From positions 6,911,453-6,975,452 of the forward strand of contig CM043800.1 of NCBI GenBank assembly GCA_023974075.1: a DNA stretch of 64,000 bases, given 5' to 3'. The DNA comes from Chaenocephalus aceratus. Taxonomy: Eukaryota > Chordata > Actinopteri > Perciformes > Channichthyidae. Position numbers and translations under genes: made by a program. The notes beneath the pieces were generated by a model. That model was not told the origin of the DNA. It was given only the letters and a program-made list of their open reading frames with translations, and did not search any database. This document shows, piece by piece, positions 1 through 10,440 of this stretch; within the stretch, counting starts at the first letter, position 1, and every line of letters starts with the position of its first letter.

Positions 1-1972
1 AGTTTAGCCATCATGAATTCAAAATGTAGTGCTCTCCACAAATATAAAAATGAATATTGAAAGTCTTCCAAGATATTTTCTGATTCATGAAAACAAATGA
101 TTATTGCCCACAACTGAGGTTAAACGTATCAGACTTCTTTCGGTGGATTTATATGACACATGACATGCACATTGTCTGTTGATTCTCCTTAGCAACAGCT
201 GTTATGGTTAGCAGCTGTTAGCGATGATTAACAAAGTCTGAAATGTTCAAATTGACCAATCAGAATTGTGTATTCATCTAAGCTGTGTAATAAATAGTTA
301 TAAGAGCATGTACAGTTGAGCAGGTGATCCAATGGTAAATAAAGTCACAGAGGAAAAAAAATATATATATATAAAGTGTTACAGCGGGTAGCTATCTTTT
401 TTCCTTTAAACTATAAACTGTATATTTACAATACTAAAAAATAAATGTTTATATCACTCGAACAATTTCATAGTTTATTCACTTTTAAACTAGCCGTTTG
501 GCCTGTGTCCATTAATTCCAGCACTAGGAGCCATTGAACTTCTTCCTGCATGTAGTCAGTGCCATGTCAATCAGAAGAGATCCAGGGACAATTACACCAT
601 TATAATTAGGTTTCTAATGTGCGGAATATTAGCATAAGAGTAAACTATAAAATGTGATTTAATTCAAGAGCTTTATAGGAAGGGAAATGATTGGAGTATT
701 GGCTTACTGCAGGAATATCATTGTTACAGTAAAGCTAGAGGAGGAGGAGGTCTCTGTCAACCCTTTCACCAGGAATAAACTGACTGAAACTGAGCCTCCG
801 TACAGTTAGTGAAAGCAAACCAGCCCTTGCATACAGGGTACAGTGATGGGTTAATACTTTACAGTTTGTCACAAATCTTAGTGCACTGTGATAGGCGGCA
901 TCTAACTTGACCAGGCAATTGGCAGGTCTCAGAGCAGGCAGCCCCCATTTCCTTCAATTGAGTGTTCTTTGAATGTGTGTGCTGTAATGAGATATAACTA
1001 TAAACTGGCTATTTATTCTCAAACAAAGCTTCATTGTCTTGAAAGATCATTGTTGTAATGATACTTTTTGTGTTTAAGCATCGCTGTTAGAATTTCCCAG
1101 GAGAAAAATCCAGCAGCAAAACATAACACCGTGCCTGGCTCGCCTCTAAGTGAAGAATACTGTATTTAAACTATTTAGAGCTAATTATTAGCAAAACCTC
1201 TACATTATGTACTGACCTATGCCTAGAAGGCTGCCACTATATATTTATTTCAGCCCTCAGTGTAATCAGTTTAATTACACTAAATAGACTTCCTACATCT
1301 CCTCTCCGGGGCACAGGTCTAGATACAGAAAGGCAGTGGAGTTACCCACACACGTCTCCTATTCTTGCACTGTGATAAATGTTTTTTAAGATTATGTTGG
1401 ATAAAGAGAAGACTAATGTTTCACTGAGGGTATAATTTACTGAATGCTAATATCAGAAGAGATCCAGGGACAAATGCCAAAGTGCTTGGCATTTGGCCAT
1501 TCATACTTGCTTTCTAATATAGCACAAAGGCTACATTTTATGCAAAGGAACCATTTGTCTGGCAAGAGGCTCCCTGCGAGAGAGGCAGATTTCATATCAG
1601 GGAGGAAAAATAACTCATCACGTTGGTTTCACACTCTAATCTCACCTGTCTAAGAAAGCCCTATGACCCTGAGCTGGAAGTTGTTTTTTTCTGCCTCCTC
1701 TGTTCCTCATGATTAGGCCTGGGCTTTGATAAAGGCTGCTTACTGAAACTGAGAGGCAAAATAGTTTCATCCATTATTGTTGGCTATAGCTGGAATGAAT
1801 GTTAAACAAGACGACAGAAACAAAAGGTGTTTATGACAGAGTAGAGTGAGGAAAGGTGACCGATGACAGGATCCATGTTGGTACTGTTTATTGAGTAGAG
1901 TAACGTTACAAACCTCATTCTCTGTTCAGTAAAGTATCTTTGATACAGAGCGTTATATTTCTATATTATAGG
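1..1972. other. Gene-free AT-rich stretch
   Basis: I see no coding region, transposon end or RNA gene here. Open frames are short and without recognisable motifs. A 21-bp perfect direct repeat (571-591 and 1453-1473) is followed in both places by loosely similar sequence, so an old dispersed repeat may be present. The stretch could include conserved noncoding sequence, which cannot be judged without alignment. Confidence 0.5.
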
Positions 1973-2090
1973 CAGTGGCGGCTGGTGGAAAATATTTTAG
2001 GTCGGGCTGTGGAAATGGTGACGAAACAATACTAGGGGGTTTTGGGGGATGATCCCCCGGTAATTCTTTTTTAGAAAAGACCCCTTAACC
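1973..2090. repeat. Probable hAT-type element terminus
   Basis: The segment starts CAGTGGCGGCTGGTGG and runs into a G-rich then C-rich stretch ending near a run of T. A similar G/C-rich block lies at about 5320-5370. CAGTGGCGG-type ends are common on nonautonomous hAT elements of fish. No matching right end or target duplication was found, so the element is a fragment or badly diverged. Confidence 0.35.
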
Positions 2091-2567
2091 CTTTAACTGC
2101 CGGACCAAGAAAAAAGCTATGGAAACATTTTTTTTTGCAATTTAATTATCAAATGGGCCACAAATAAGCACAAACACATTTTTTTTTTTTGACTGACCAC
2201 ACAGTTTTGTTTTTATGAGCCTCTACCAAATGGTCGAGCTGGCCTTCTATGGTAAAAGTACATTTTCAACAATCATCATATACAGTACACTATTTGTATG
2301 CATCAAACTCAAATAAAACACAAACTCAAATACATTTGTTTCTTTTATGGAAAATGAGCAATATATACAACCAGATATATTCATAAAAGATAATAAATTC
2401 TAAAACATTTTTTTTGGAAAAAAGTAATGTAAAGTGTTTTTCATGATTAAAAAAAGACTTGCTCATCTTACTGTAGATGCTGAATTGGCCTAACAGGAAA
2501 CCACTGGCCTAAAAGTTGACCAAAAAGAGTGATTTCTTCAGCAGTGATTTTTAGCATTCATTTAGGG

Positions 2568-2660
2568 CAGGGGTCACCAACTTTTTTTAGGATGAAGGCT
2601 ACTTTCAAAAAATAAAACAAGTCGGGGGCTACTTTTACTCCTTTTTGTTTGTTTTTTGCA
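2568..2660 (+). repeat. hAT-type left terminus (CAGGGGTCACCAA)
   Basis: CAGGGGTCACCAACTTTTT opens a segment describing the usual left end of a widespread hAT family. A plausible right end is the GC-rich sequence at about 6255-6342 (ending CCCGCGGGCACCGTGG), which resembles the reverse complement of such ends but has lost its last bases. If the two belong together, the decayed hAT at 2825-5300 is nested inside an older hAT. No target duplication supports the pairing. Confidence 0.4.
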
Positions 2661-2703
2661 GCGTATATATTTAGCACATTTGAACATTATTATATGCTGA
2701 CCT

Positions 2704-2790
2704 TTAACCTTTGTGTGCTGTTCGGGTCTGTGGGACCCGTTTTCAGTGTTTACTAAAAGAAAATGTATGCAATTTAATTATTTTAACCTG
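2704..2790 (+). repeat. Fragment of a GGGTCC-rich miniature element
   Basis: This carries the motif TTTAACCTTTGTGTGCTG followed by GTTCGGGTCTGTGGGACCCG. It is the same terminal motif as the miniature element at 14971-15277, whose right end contains the inverted form. Only one end is present here. Confidence 0.45.
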
Positions 2791-3995
2791 CTTTATTTGG
2801 GGGTGGGCCTCACATCCTCTAGGGCAGAGGTTCTCAATTGTTTTTCAGCCAAGGACCCCTTACAAGATAGAGAATACACCAAGGACCCCCTCATTCTGAT
2901 TTGTGATTTTGAGCTATATAAATAAAAATTGACTTGATTTGACATGTATGTCCCTTGGAATAATCTGACGTAGCCTATTTTTTACACTTTTGTAGTCTTA
3001 GTTATGTGAAACTCTGTGAGTTGGGGGAACATGTCTGTAATGCCATTTTGCACCTGCCTTCTCCAGATCGCTGTTTTAGCACGGAATGCCTGGATTTTGT
3101 CGCTTACCTCCAGGATAGAGGCATATCTGCCTTGAACGGACAAACTGAGATCGTTCAATAAGTTGAACACATCTGCGAGGTAGGCGAGCTGTGCGATCCA
3201 TTCGGGGTCCGAGAAGAGTGCTGCAGTGGTTGGCTTGTCATTATAGATGAACTCACACAGCTCTGAGCGCAGTTCGTACACCCGCTGTAGCACTTTTCCA
3301 CGGGAGAGCCAACGCACCTCTGAATGGAACAGCAGGGTGTCCTGTCCTGCGCCCATCTCCCTGCAGAGCTGGCCGAATAAACGGGACTGTGGCTTACACT
3401 TGATGTGGTTGACCACAGATACCACCGTGCTGAGAACGGACTGTAGCTCAGGACTCAACGATTTTGATGCCAGAGCCTGCCTGTGCAGCATGCAGTGCAG
3501 TGGGTAGCTACCATCATTTGATTGTGCTCCTTGGCACGAGCAACCACCCCACTATTGCGTCCGGTCATGGCAGCTGCCCCATCCGTGCAAATCGCAATGC
3601 AATTCTCCCAACTCACAGTGCCAGTCTCCATGAACATATCTATAACATTGAAAATCTCCTCACCTGTTGCTCGCCCCGTCAACTCTTGACAAAATAAAAA
3701 ATCTTCCTGAATCCTTCCTTCCCACGGGTAGCGAACCAGCGCGATGAGCTGCGCAGAGCCGGACACATCAGTGGACTCATCCAATTGAACCGCGAATGTA
3801 GTCCCTCTCAGTCTTTCCAGCAGTTGTGATTTGATATCAGCAGACATGTCCTCAATTCGTCGTCTGATGGTGTCATTTGACAGAGGTACACTTCTCAATT
3901 TGGCAGCCGCATCTTTCCCCACCATCACCTCACACAGATCCACCGCAGCAGGGAGCAGCAGTTCCTCCGCTATTGTGTGGGGCTTTCGCGCCTTA

Positions 3996-4644
3996 CGTTA
4001 CGTCCACACAGCAGCTTTTCAAAAATCTTGAAAATGTTGGAGCTGGGCGAGTCTGAAAGCTTGGCGATTTTTTGTGAGCAACGCGACCAACAACCAATCA
4101 CATGAATCTCCCGCCCCCGACATACAAAGCAAAAAACCCCGGGGATTTTATGCGAAATCCTGGAAATCTTCGCTTCGCTTCCCCACAATGCAGTTCGACG
4201 AAAAGCGAGGCAAAGTGACGTCATCCCAATTCAAAGTCAATGGGCAGAGAAGCGTTGGAAGCGGTGGAAGATTTGTCTAATGCTGCTGTCTGGACGTACC
4301 GTAACGGCCCGTCCACACAGCGGCGTGCGCTGACGCTTGCCGGCGGGCGTGTCTGAAACTCGACCAACAACCAATCACATGAATCTCCCGCCCCTGACAC
4401 ACAAGCAGCGGTTTGATTGGCTAGAGCTTGTACTGGCATATGATTCGATTGGCTGACGCCTCACCGAGGCGTCAAAAGTTGAACATTGCTCAACTTTTGC
4501 AGCGAGCCACGCCAGCTAAGCTCCACGTCGCTTCCCACGATGCATTTCGGCTAAAAGTGACGTCACCCCATTCAAAGTGAATGGGGAAGCGTCAACGCAC
4601 GCCGCTGTGTGGACGGGCCGTAAAGCTGCTGTGTGGACGTACCG
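3996..4644. mobile_element. Harbinger-type miniature element, outer copy
   Basis: Ends CGTTACGTCCACACAGCAGC (3996) and the complement of CGGTACGTCCACACAGCAGC (ending 4644) are flanked by TTA (3993-3995 and 4645-4647), the 3-bp TWA duplication of PIF/Harbinger elements. It interrupts the hAT transposase gene. A second right end occurs at 4281-4301, just before the nested copy, so the outer element has a duplicated right terminus. No coding capacity. Confidence 0.7.
4305..4620. mobile_element. Harbinger-type miniature element, inner copy
   Basis: Starts CGGCCCGTCCACACAGCGGC and ends with its complement. It is flanked by TAA at 4302-4304 and 4621-4623. It shares interior sequence with the outer element: both carry the block around CAACCAATCACATGAATCTC (near 4089 and 4368) and a CAAAGT-containing block near the right end. 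It is therefore a related family member inserted into its relative. Confidence 0.7.
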
Positions 4645-5308
4645 TTAGCAATCCTCTGCGCTACCAGGTAGGAGGCCTGCTGCGCTTTAGCAGAAACAGA
4701 CGTAACATTAACCATCCGTTGTTGTTGCTGGCGTTAGTCCTCACCCTTCCTCTCAAAAAAAGCCCGGTCTTTTTTTACATAATCTGGATGCTTGGTCTCG
4801 AGGTGCCTCTTCAATTTGGCAGGCTTCATCGCCTCATTGGCAAGACACCGCAGGCATATCAGACATTTCGGTTTCCCTTCCACTTCAATAAATCCATATT
4901 GGAGAATGGAGATGCTCCTATCGTATTTCCTTACTTTTGTTTTTCATTTACTTCATTTGTAGCCGTAACCGGTCGTTTTAAAAATCTGTCCATCTTCGTA
5001 GTATGCTAGCCGTGTTATATCTCTATGTTGCTTGCAGCGGCGCTCTCTGACTGACGTAACAGTTATTGTTGTTTCCACGGTAATGGGTGACGCGCTTGAT
5101 TTTTAAATGTATCTATTTGTTAGATTAGAACGTAATCTATGAACTATTTTAGATAAAAAAAAAAAAATATTATTTGTTGAAGAAAAAAAAAAAAAATGAT
5201 ATCATAATTTAAATTAATGAATCTGAAAACTTTTCACGGACCCCCTGGCAGAGTGCCACGGACCCCCGGGGGGTCGCAGACCCCACTTTGAGAACCACTG
5301 CTCTAGGG

Positions 5309-6665
5309 AGGGCCTCACCTCCTCTATGGGGGTCCGGGGGCATGCTCCCCCGGGAAGATGTTTTTTTAAATGTTGAAGTGAAATGCATCAATCTGGTGCA
5401 CTTTGAGCACAAAATGAATTTATGGATACAGCTCTCAACACTCCGATGAAAGGGAGCTGTATACTTTTCAATACTCCAAACATCTTTAGAATATGATCAC
5501 AACCAATAACAAATCAATAACTTGTTTATTCTTATCTTATGTTACATAGTTAGCATTCTTTCTTTTTATTTATGCATATTTTAATAATCACTCCCCTTTT
5601 AAACTGTTTACTGTTTTTTGTACTGTCCTATAGTACACACTGGAATGATTTCTTACTTTATCTATATTAAATAGATAAAAGTGTGCTCTCCTAGATAAAA
5701 GTCGCTCTCTCTCTCCCTCTGTCTCGCTCGCTCACAGAGGCTGTGTGCTCCTCCGTGGCGGCTTGCGTTAAAAAAAAATAATAAACATATTTGTAAAGTG
5801 GGGGGACACAAACGGGATTTCGAAAAGTGCGGGGGACATGTCCCCCCCCCTGTCCCCAGTGGAGATTACGCCATGCGTGTGTGTGCGTGAAGTGGAATAA
5901 ATATATATGCAAGTTACAAGAAAGACACAGAGTCAAACTATGCCCCTCATGTGCAGTATAGGCTGGCATGATGGCTGTTCAATGGGGCTGATGTGTTGTG
6001 TAGATTCTGCCAGAAAGAAAATCAGCCGGGAGGTGCCACATTGCTTTTCTTTCCGACTGCAACGCTGGTCCCGCAAATCAAGCAAGAACGTGATTGGTCA
6101 ATATTCATTGTGGGGGTGGGGGAGGAGGGGTGTTAGATAGATATAGAGTTGTAGTAAGTAGATAGAGTTCGCTATGATTTAGGTTTCGTTTATGCATGGG
6201 GTAGATTCTTTTAATTACATTTCCTTTTTAATTTTGTGTATTTTATACATTTTGGATTTGCTTGGCGAGCTATTTTTAGAACGTGCCCCGCGGGCTCCTC
6301 ACGTTGCCCCTGCGGGCGACTGAGTGCCCGCGGGCACCGTGGGGGGGGACAAATTGAGGCTTAAAAATATGAGAAGACTGATCAATACCTCTATCATCTT
6401 CAGTGTGGTTAGCTATGAATCTTCCAAAACTTCCAAACATTCACTCCTTTCTGGTTACGCTAATAATACTTCTTTTTTTTGCTCACATACTCACCTGTAT
6501 TTTGTTTTAAGGGTTTTCAATTGTAGTTTCGACTGTTTAAACTACATGGCACGACTCGAAAATGATGGTGTAAAATACTGTACTAAACAGGCTCTCTTCA
6601 GAATATTTTACATAATTCTCAACCAACACCTCTCAAGCTTTCAATCAATGAAAACATTTCTCACG
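5309..6665. repeat. Repeat-derived, gene-free stretch
   Basis: 5309-5410 resembles, in reverse, the block at about 29738-29800 (AAGTGCACCAGATTGA core), so it is a dispersed repeat. 5700-5735 is CT-rich. 5800-5880 has a GGGGGACATGTCCCC palindrome and reads as a transposon terminus. 6255-6342 resembles a hAT right end (see 2568). 6345-6665 shows nothing recognisable. No gene is supported. Confidence 0.45.
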
Positions 6666-7373
6666 TTAAATATCCCATGTCATGGCCATTTCTACTGATC
6701 ATAATTCCATTGTTGAGGTATACTATAATATATTTACATTGTTCCAAAATCACATTGGTTTTCTCATACAGCATCTCTGTATAGTAGGTCTATGTGTATT
6801 CACTCTCTGTCCTACACGCCTTGTTGGAGCTCCTGCCCCCCCACCTTATGAGCCCACTGTGCTCTGGTGTGTGTATGTGTTACAATGGCGTTTGTTAGCA
6901 ACCAGAAAAGGACACCAGTAATGACAAACAGATGAGAAGGCTGCGTGGGGTCTGGGTCAACCCTGTCTCCTAAAAATTACGTTCCCACAGAACTAAACTG
7001 CATTCTCAATTACGTTTAGCAAGAAACGTATTTTCTCCCACGTTACGTTCGTTATGAACGTATCTCAAATACGTTTATTTTCTACATATCTTCTAGAAAC
7101 ATATTTTCTCCCACGTTGTTATGTGTTTGTGCCCTGATCGGGCACTCCTGGTGTGATGTGTCATGTCTAGCTGTAGTTTCCTGTTATGGTTTTGTAGTCC
7201 TTATCGTTTCCCCTCCAGGTGTACCCATTTGTAATTAACCCAGGTGTGTCTTGTCTCGTCATTACCTCATGTATAAGTATTCTGCTTTCCCCTTTGTCTG
7301 TGGCTGATCCTGTCTGTGCAGTATGTGTGCTTGTCTGTCATTACTTTATATTTCCTTTGTTCAACCATGGTGG

Positions 7374-8281
7374 TAGTGATGGTGAGATGAAGCCTTATGA
7401 AGCTTTGAAGCTTTCCAGCCAATTGGTTCGCAAAAGGGTTCATCTCATGAGGCTTCATCATTGGCTTCATTTGAACACAAACCGCCCTGTTGGTCAAAGT
7501 GTGTAAAACAGGCAGATTGGACATCTCAACAGTGTGCTCTATCTCATACCGAGTTCTCATTGAGTAAAGCCTTAGAATAACTCTAAACAACGAACATAAA
7601 ATCATATTTTCATGTTAACAATATTGTATTTATTCCAGTTTAATGATTGTGATTGAAAATCCTAAGGAGGCTGCTAAACATTGCAAAGAGGGATTTGTAT
7701 TCTTTAATAATATTCATAAACGTAACCATGTTGTAGCATGAGAAAGGCTAAACCATATCAAAGAATACATTTATTAACTACATTATCTCATTTAGCTGTA
7801 GCTTTTATAAACAACAAAAAATACGTATTGTTCAGTCGTTGAACCAGGGACCCTGCGGTCATGAGTCAACTGCTTTCCAGCTGAGCCACAGCACACACAC
7901 TAAGGCTCCCTGAAAACACTGCAACATATTTATTCCTGTATTTATTTGTTCATGTTTTATTCCTACATTTATTTATGCTTGTGACATGTTCCGACCTCTA
8001 TATAAGTGAGGGTCTGAGCTCTCTTGATTCCATCGTGTCACCAGCGGGCCCGGGTACAGGAGGGGTAATATGATTCTTAGTATACATCCATGGGTATTAT
8101 GAGCGTTGTGGTTCAACCGATCTGAATCGCTTCGTGAAGCAGTCACGTGGTATTGACAGGCAGCGAGGCTTCGTTTGTCATCGATGACGTCACTGGCCCA
8201 AAACGATACATGCTTCACACAAAGCTTCGGGGATTACTCGACACACGCTCCGAAGCCTCGGCGCAATACGTAACATCACTA
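7374..8281. mobile_element. hAT miniature element in the 5' LTR
   Basis: Ends TAGTGATG and CATCACTA are flanked by CATGGTGG at 7366-7373 and 8282-8289. The uninterrupted target is visible in the 3' LTR near 19686, where CATGGTGG occurs once. It is 908 bp with no transposase. It contains a tRNA-like Pol III promoter motif on the minus strand. Confidence 0.9.
7837..7892 (-). other. tRNA-like / SINE-head sequence with A and B boxes
   Basis: On the minus strand TGGCTCAGCTGG (7889-7878) fits a Pol III A box and GGTTCAAC (7845-7838) fits a B box, about 33 bases apart. The arms do not pair into a proper cloverleaf, so this is not a tRNA gene. It looks like a tRNA-derived fragment captured by the hAT element. 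Confidence 0.4.
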
Positions 8282-8394
8282 CATGGTGGTAATTATTAAT
8301 TAAATTCTTTTTTTGATTACTTCGGCTACCGTCTCCTTTATTATGTTGCCTTGACTCGACATTGAGCCTGCTAACAGTCAATGGTAATGTAATA

Positions 8395-8412
8395 TGGGGG
8401 CTCGTGCCAAAC
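8395..8412 (+). other. Gypsy primer binding site, tRNA-Pro-like
   Basis: TGGGGGCTCGT directly follows the LTR and matches the complement of the 3' end of vertebrate tRNA-Pro over 11 bases, after which the match stops. First-strand synthesis would start here. Confidence 0.65.
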
Positions 8413-9007
8413 TGATTTGAGCAGGAATTTGGTGGTGGCCGCTGAGCTTAGTCCACACTTTGAATTATGGTTGACAGTGTCGTGTGTGTGGCCCATGTTT
8501 TATACCCTCTTGGTAAATAATTCTCCAATAAGGAGCGTTTTCATCCAGCTAGGGCAGCTGGACCATTTTCTATGGTTCCTTCCTTCGCCTGGTAGACATA
8601 CCGTCTATGCTAGTCGGGGTAGTAGGAAGACCCTGTCAGGCTCCTCCTAGGCCGGCGTATGTCAGCTAGTTAGTTATATAGGGGGTCTGATAGTGAGGGA
8701 TGGAAACGTTTAAGGGATGGGCCTTAGGTTTTTTTATTTTTTTTTGGAACACACGACAGTTGTTAATCTCTTGCGAATAATTTTGAGTGTGGATGCTTCA
8801 GAAGGTCATACCGGTGCTCTTCTCTATTTAGTGGATAGCGGTAGGGGAGCGGCCAGAGTTATTAAGAACAGACTGTACAGACGTGTAGGGTGAAGCCGTT
8901 TTTGTTTATTTGTGTGTATATGTTAATTGGTTGGTCGTATATGCTGGTGGAAGCGGGGTTGGTTCTTTAGTTTCTTCCTCCCCCGGTGCGACGGTACTAG
9001 GGCAGGT
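8413..9007 (+). other. Gypsy untranslated leader
   Basis: Sequence between the primer site and the gag start. It is G/T-rich without a convincing open frame. An upstream ATG at 8927 is in frame with gag, but the 27 residues it adds look noncoding in composition (W, F and R rich), so I place the gag start at 9008. Confidence 0.4.
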
Positions 9008-10180
9008 ATGCCTGTGAAGGTATGTGATTTTGTGGCTAGGCCAACGGTCAACGTGTTGGGCTTGTGCACTAAGGAGGAATTATCGGGGATAGCAGAGCAT
9101 TACGGTGTCAGGCTTGCCCCGAGCATGAAAAAGCAGCAGCAGCGGTTAGCGCTGGTGGAGGCTTTGACCGCCAAGGAGGTTATGGAGTCTGTGGGCAAAC
9201 CTGAGGAGGAGGAGGTAGTCACATGTGACCCGGTTTCGGAGAACCAGGTTTTGCTGAGGAAGATGGAACTAGAGTTTAAATTCGAGCAGCTGAGACATGC
9301 AGAGCGGTTATGCGCTCGGGAAGCGGAGGAGGCAGAACGTGGGCACGTGCATGAGCTTGAGCTTGGAAGGCTTGGGGTAGAGGCGCGGGCAGTGCATCTT
9401 GAAGCTAGGTTCGATGCTACTAGGCACCTACGTCTGGTCCCGCAATTTTCAGAGAAGAATGTTGACAATTATTTTTCTTTGTTCGAAAATATAGCCACAA
9501 CTCTGAAATGGCCTAATGACCAGTGGACATTACTTCTCCAGAGCGCAATCACCGGGAAAGCACAACACGTTTACGCGTCACTTTGCCCAAACACCCAGGA
9601 TTACGCCGTGGTGAAGGCTGCTATCCTTAGGGCTTACGAGCTTGTGCCGGAGGCGTATAGGCAGAGGTTTCGCGCTCTTAGAAAGAACAATGTGCAGACC
9701 TACGTGGAGTTTGCTTACGAGAAGGAGCTGTTGTTTGATCGTTGGTGCGCGTCGGAGAAGGTGGACACTTTGGTTAAGATGCAGGAACTTGTGCTTCTTG
9801 AGGAGTTTAAGTCCTTAAACCATTGTCCATTGTTTGCCCGATAATGTGGCGATGTACATTAATGAACATAAGGTGACTGAGTGCTCGGTGGCTGCGAGCC
9901 TTGCGGATGAGTTCGTGTTGACGCACAAAGTGCTCTTTGACAGACCTAATTATCCCGTGCGCAGGGTGGAGAGTAGACCGAGGTGGGGCTTGGGTGACAG
10001 GCCTGTGGCCTCTGCCGGTGGCCGTGGTTGCTGAGCGGAGAAATGCGTGAGTGTTTCCACTGTGGTAAAAAAGGCCACATAAAGGAGAACTGTTTTGCCC
10101 TTACCCGTCCCAGTAAACAAATATCGTTGGTAATGACACCCACACCCACACACACATCTCTGAGTAGGGATGCCCAAAGG
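9008..10180 (+). pseudogene. gag: Gypsy Gag with CCHC zinc knuckle, frame-broken
   Basis: From ATG 9008 the frame runs to 9844. It is E/R-rich with a likely coiled-coil around 9250-9420, then a capsid-like block (P-Q-F-S-E-K-N-V-D-N-Y-F near 9440). It continues in another frame from about 9834 (Y-I-N-E-H-K-V), and a third frame from 10040 holds a C-X2-C-X4-H-X4-C zinc knuckle (C-F-H-C-G-K-K-G-H). A small duplication near 9820-9835 accounts for the first break. Gag would package element RNA, with the knuckle binding nucleic acid. The product is not full length in this copy. Confidence 0.85.
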
Positions 10181-10189
10181 GGTGAGGAT

Positions 10190-10440
10190 ATGAAAGCTTA
10201 CTTACCGATCATCAGTGAGGGGTTTGTATCCTTGTCCGGCGAAGGGGTGAAGGTTCCTGTGACCATATTAAGGGATACAGCTGCGTCCCAGTCATTTATT
10301 CGGAGAGATGTGCTGCCTTTTGACAGTGGTTCAGAGGTGGGATGCCTGTCAGGCCTTTTTGCGAACACTGTGGGAGTGGGAGAGAGTGAGGTTTCTAAAA
10401 GTTGCTATATCCTGAGGGACGGGGTATTACTGCGTAAATG
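10190..10440 (+). pseudogene. pol: Gypsy aspartic protease remnant
   Basis: In the same frame as the zinc knuckle, a retropepsin-like segment reads V-P-V-T-I-L-R-D-T-A-A-S with the putative catalytic aspartate at 10274-10276. The triplet is D-T-A rather than the more common D-S-G/D-T-G. The domain is short. The part after about 10340 jumps to sequence that belongs just upstream of integrase, so a deletion removed the protease C-terminus and linker. Confidence 0.6.

Larger units (their letters stand above)
2982..4890 (-). pseudogene. hAT transposase, broken (BED finger plus catalytic/dimerisation parts)
   Basis: Reading leftward, 4870-4741 encodes a BED-type zinc finger segment: CLIC near 4860, then a conserved K-R-H-L-E-T-K-H-P stretch. 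The Harbinger-type insertion 3996-4644 then interrupts the gene. 3943-3455 and 3491-2982 give the rest: an L-D-E-S-T-D-V motif, C-T-D-G-A-A-A-M-T, and E-V-R-W-L-S-R-G-K-V-L, all typical of the ZBED/SCAND3-like hAT transposases of vertebrates. The two downstream blocks are in different frames, joining near 3480 at a repeated CTGCA, so a small indel has broken the gene. It once cut and pasted the hAT element. It is not functional now. Confidence 0.85.
2817..5308 (-). mobile_element. hAT DNA transposon with 8-bp target duplication
   Basis: Ends are CAGAGGTTCTCAA at 2825 and the complement of CAGTGGTTCTCAA ending at 5300. Both are flanked by the identical octamer CTCTAGGG (2817-2824 and 5301-5308), the duplication length of hAT elements. 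The element is about 2.48 kb. It encodes a transposase on the minus strand, now broken by a frameshift and by the nested insertion at 3996-4644. The subterminal G/C-rich blocks (GGACCCC repeats) near 5230-5290 are typical of this hAT group. Confidence 0.85.
7117..8394 (+). repeat. Gypsy 5' LTR with nested hAT
   Basis: It matches the 3' LTR base for base except for four substitutions once the hAT insertion 7374-8281 and one 8-bp target copy are removed (1278 minus 916 gives 362 bp). It ends GTAATA immediately before the primer binding site. Confidence 0.9.

Noticed and set aside
4581..5009. 142-codon plus-strand frame
   Set aside because: It runs antisense across the BED finger of the hAT transposase and a miniature-element end, with no motif of its own.
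2568..6342. One older hAT spanning both GGGGTCACCAA-like ends
   Set aside because: The right end is missing its last bases and no 8-bp duplication can be shown, so it is only mentioned under the left terminus.
7837..7892. A true tRNA gene
   Set aside because: A and B boxes are present, but anticodon and T stems do not pair.
9100..9468. 122-codon minus-strand frame over gag
   Set aside because: A shadow of the biased gag sequence. The plus frame has the family motifs.
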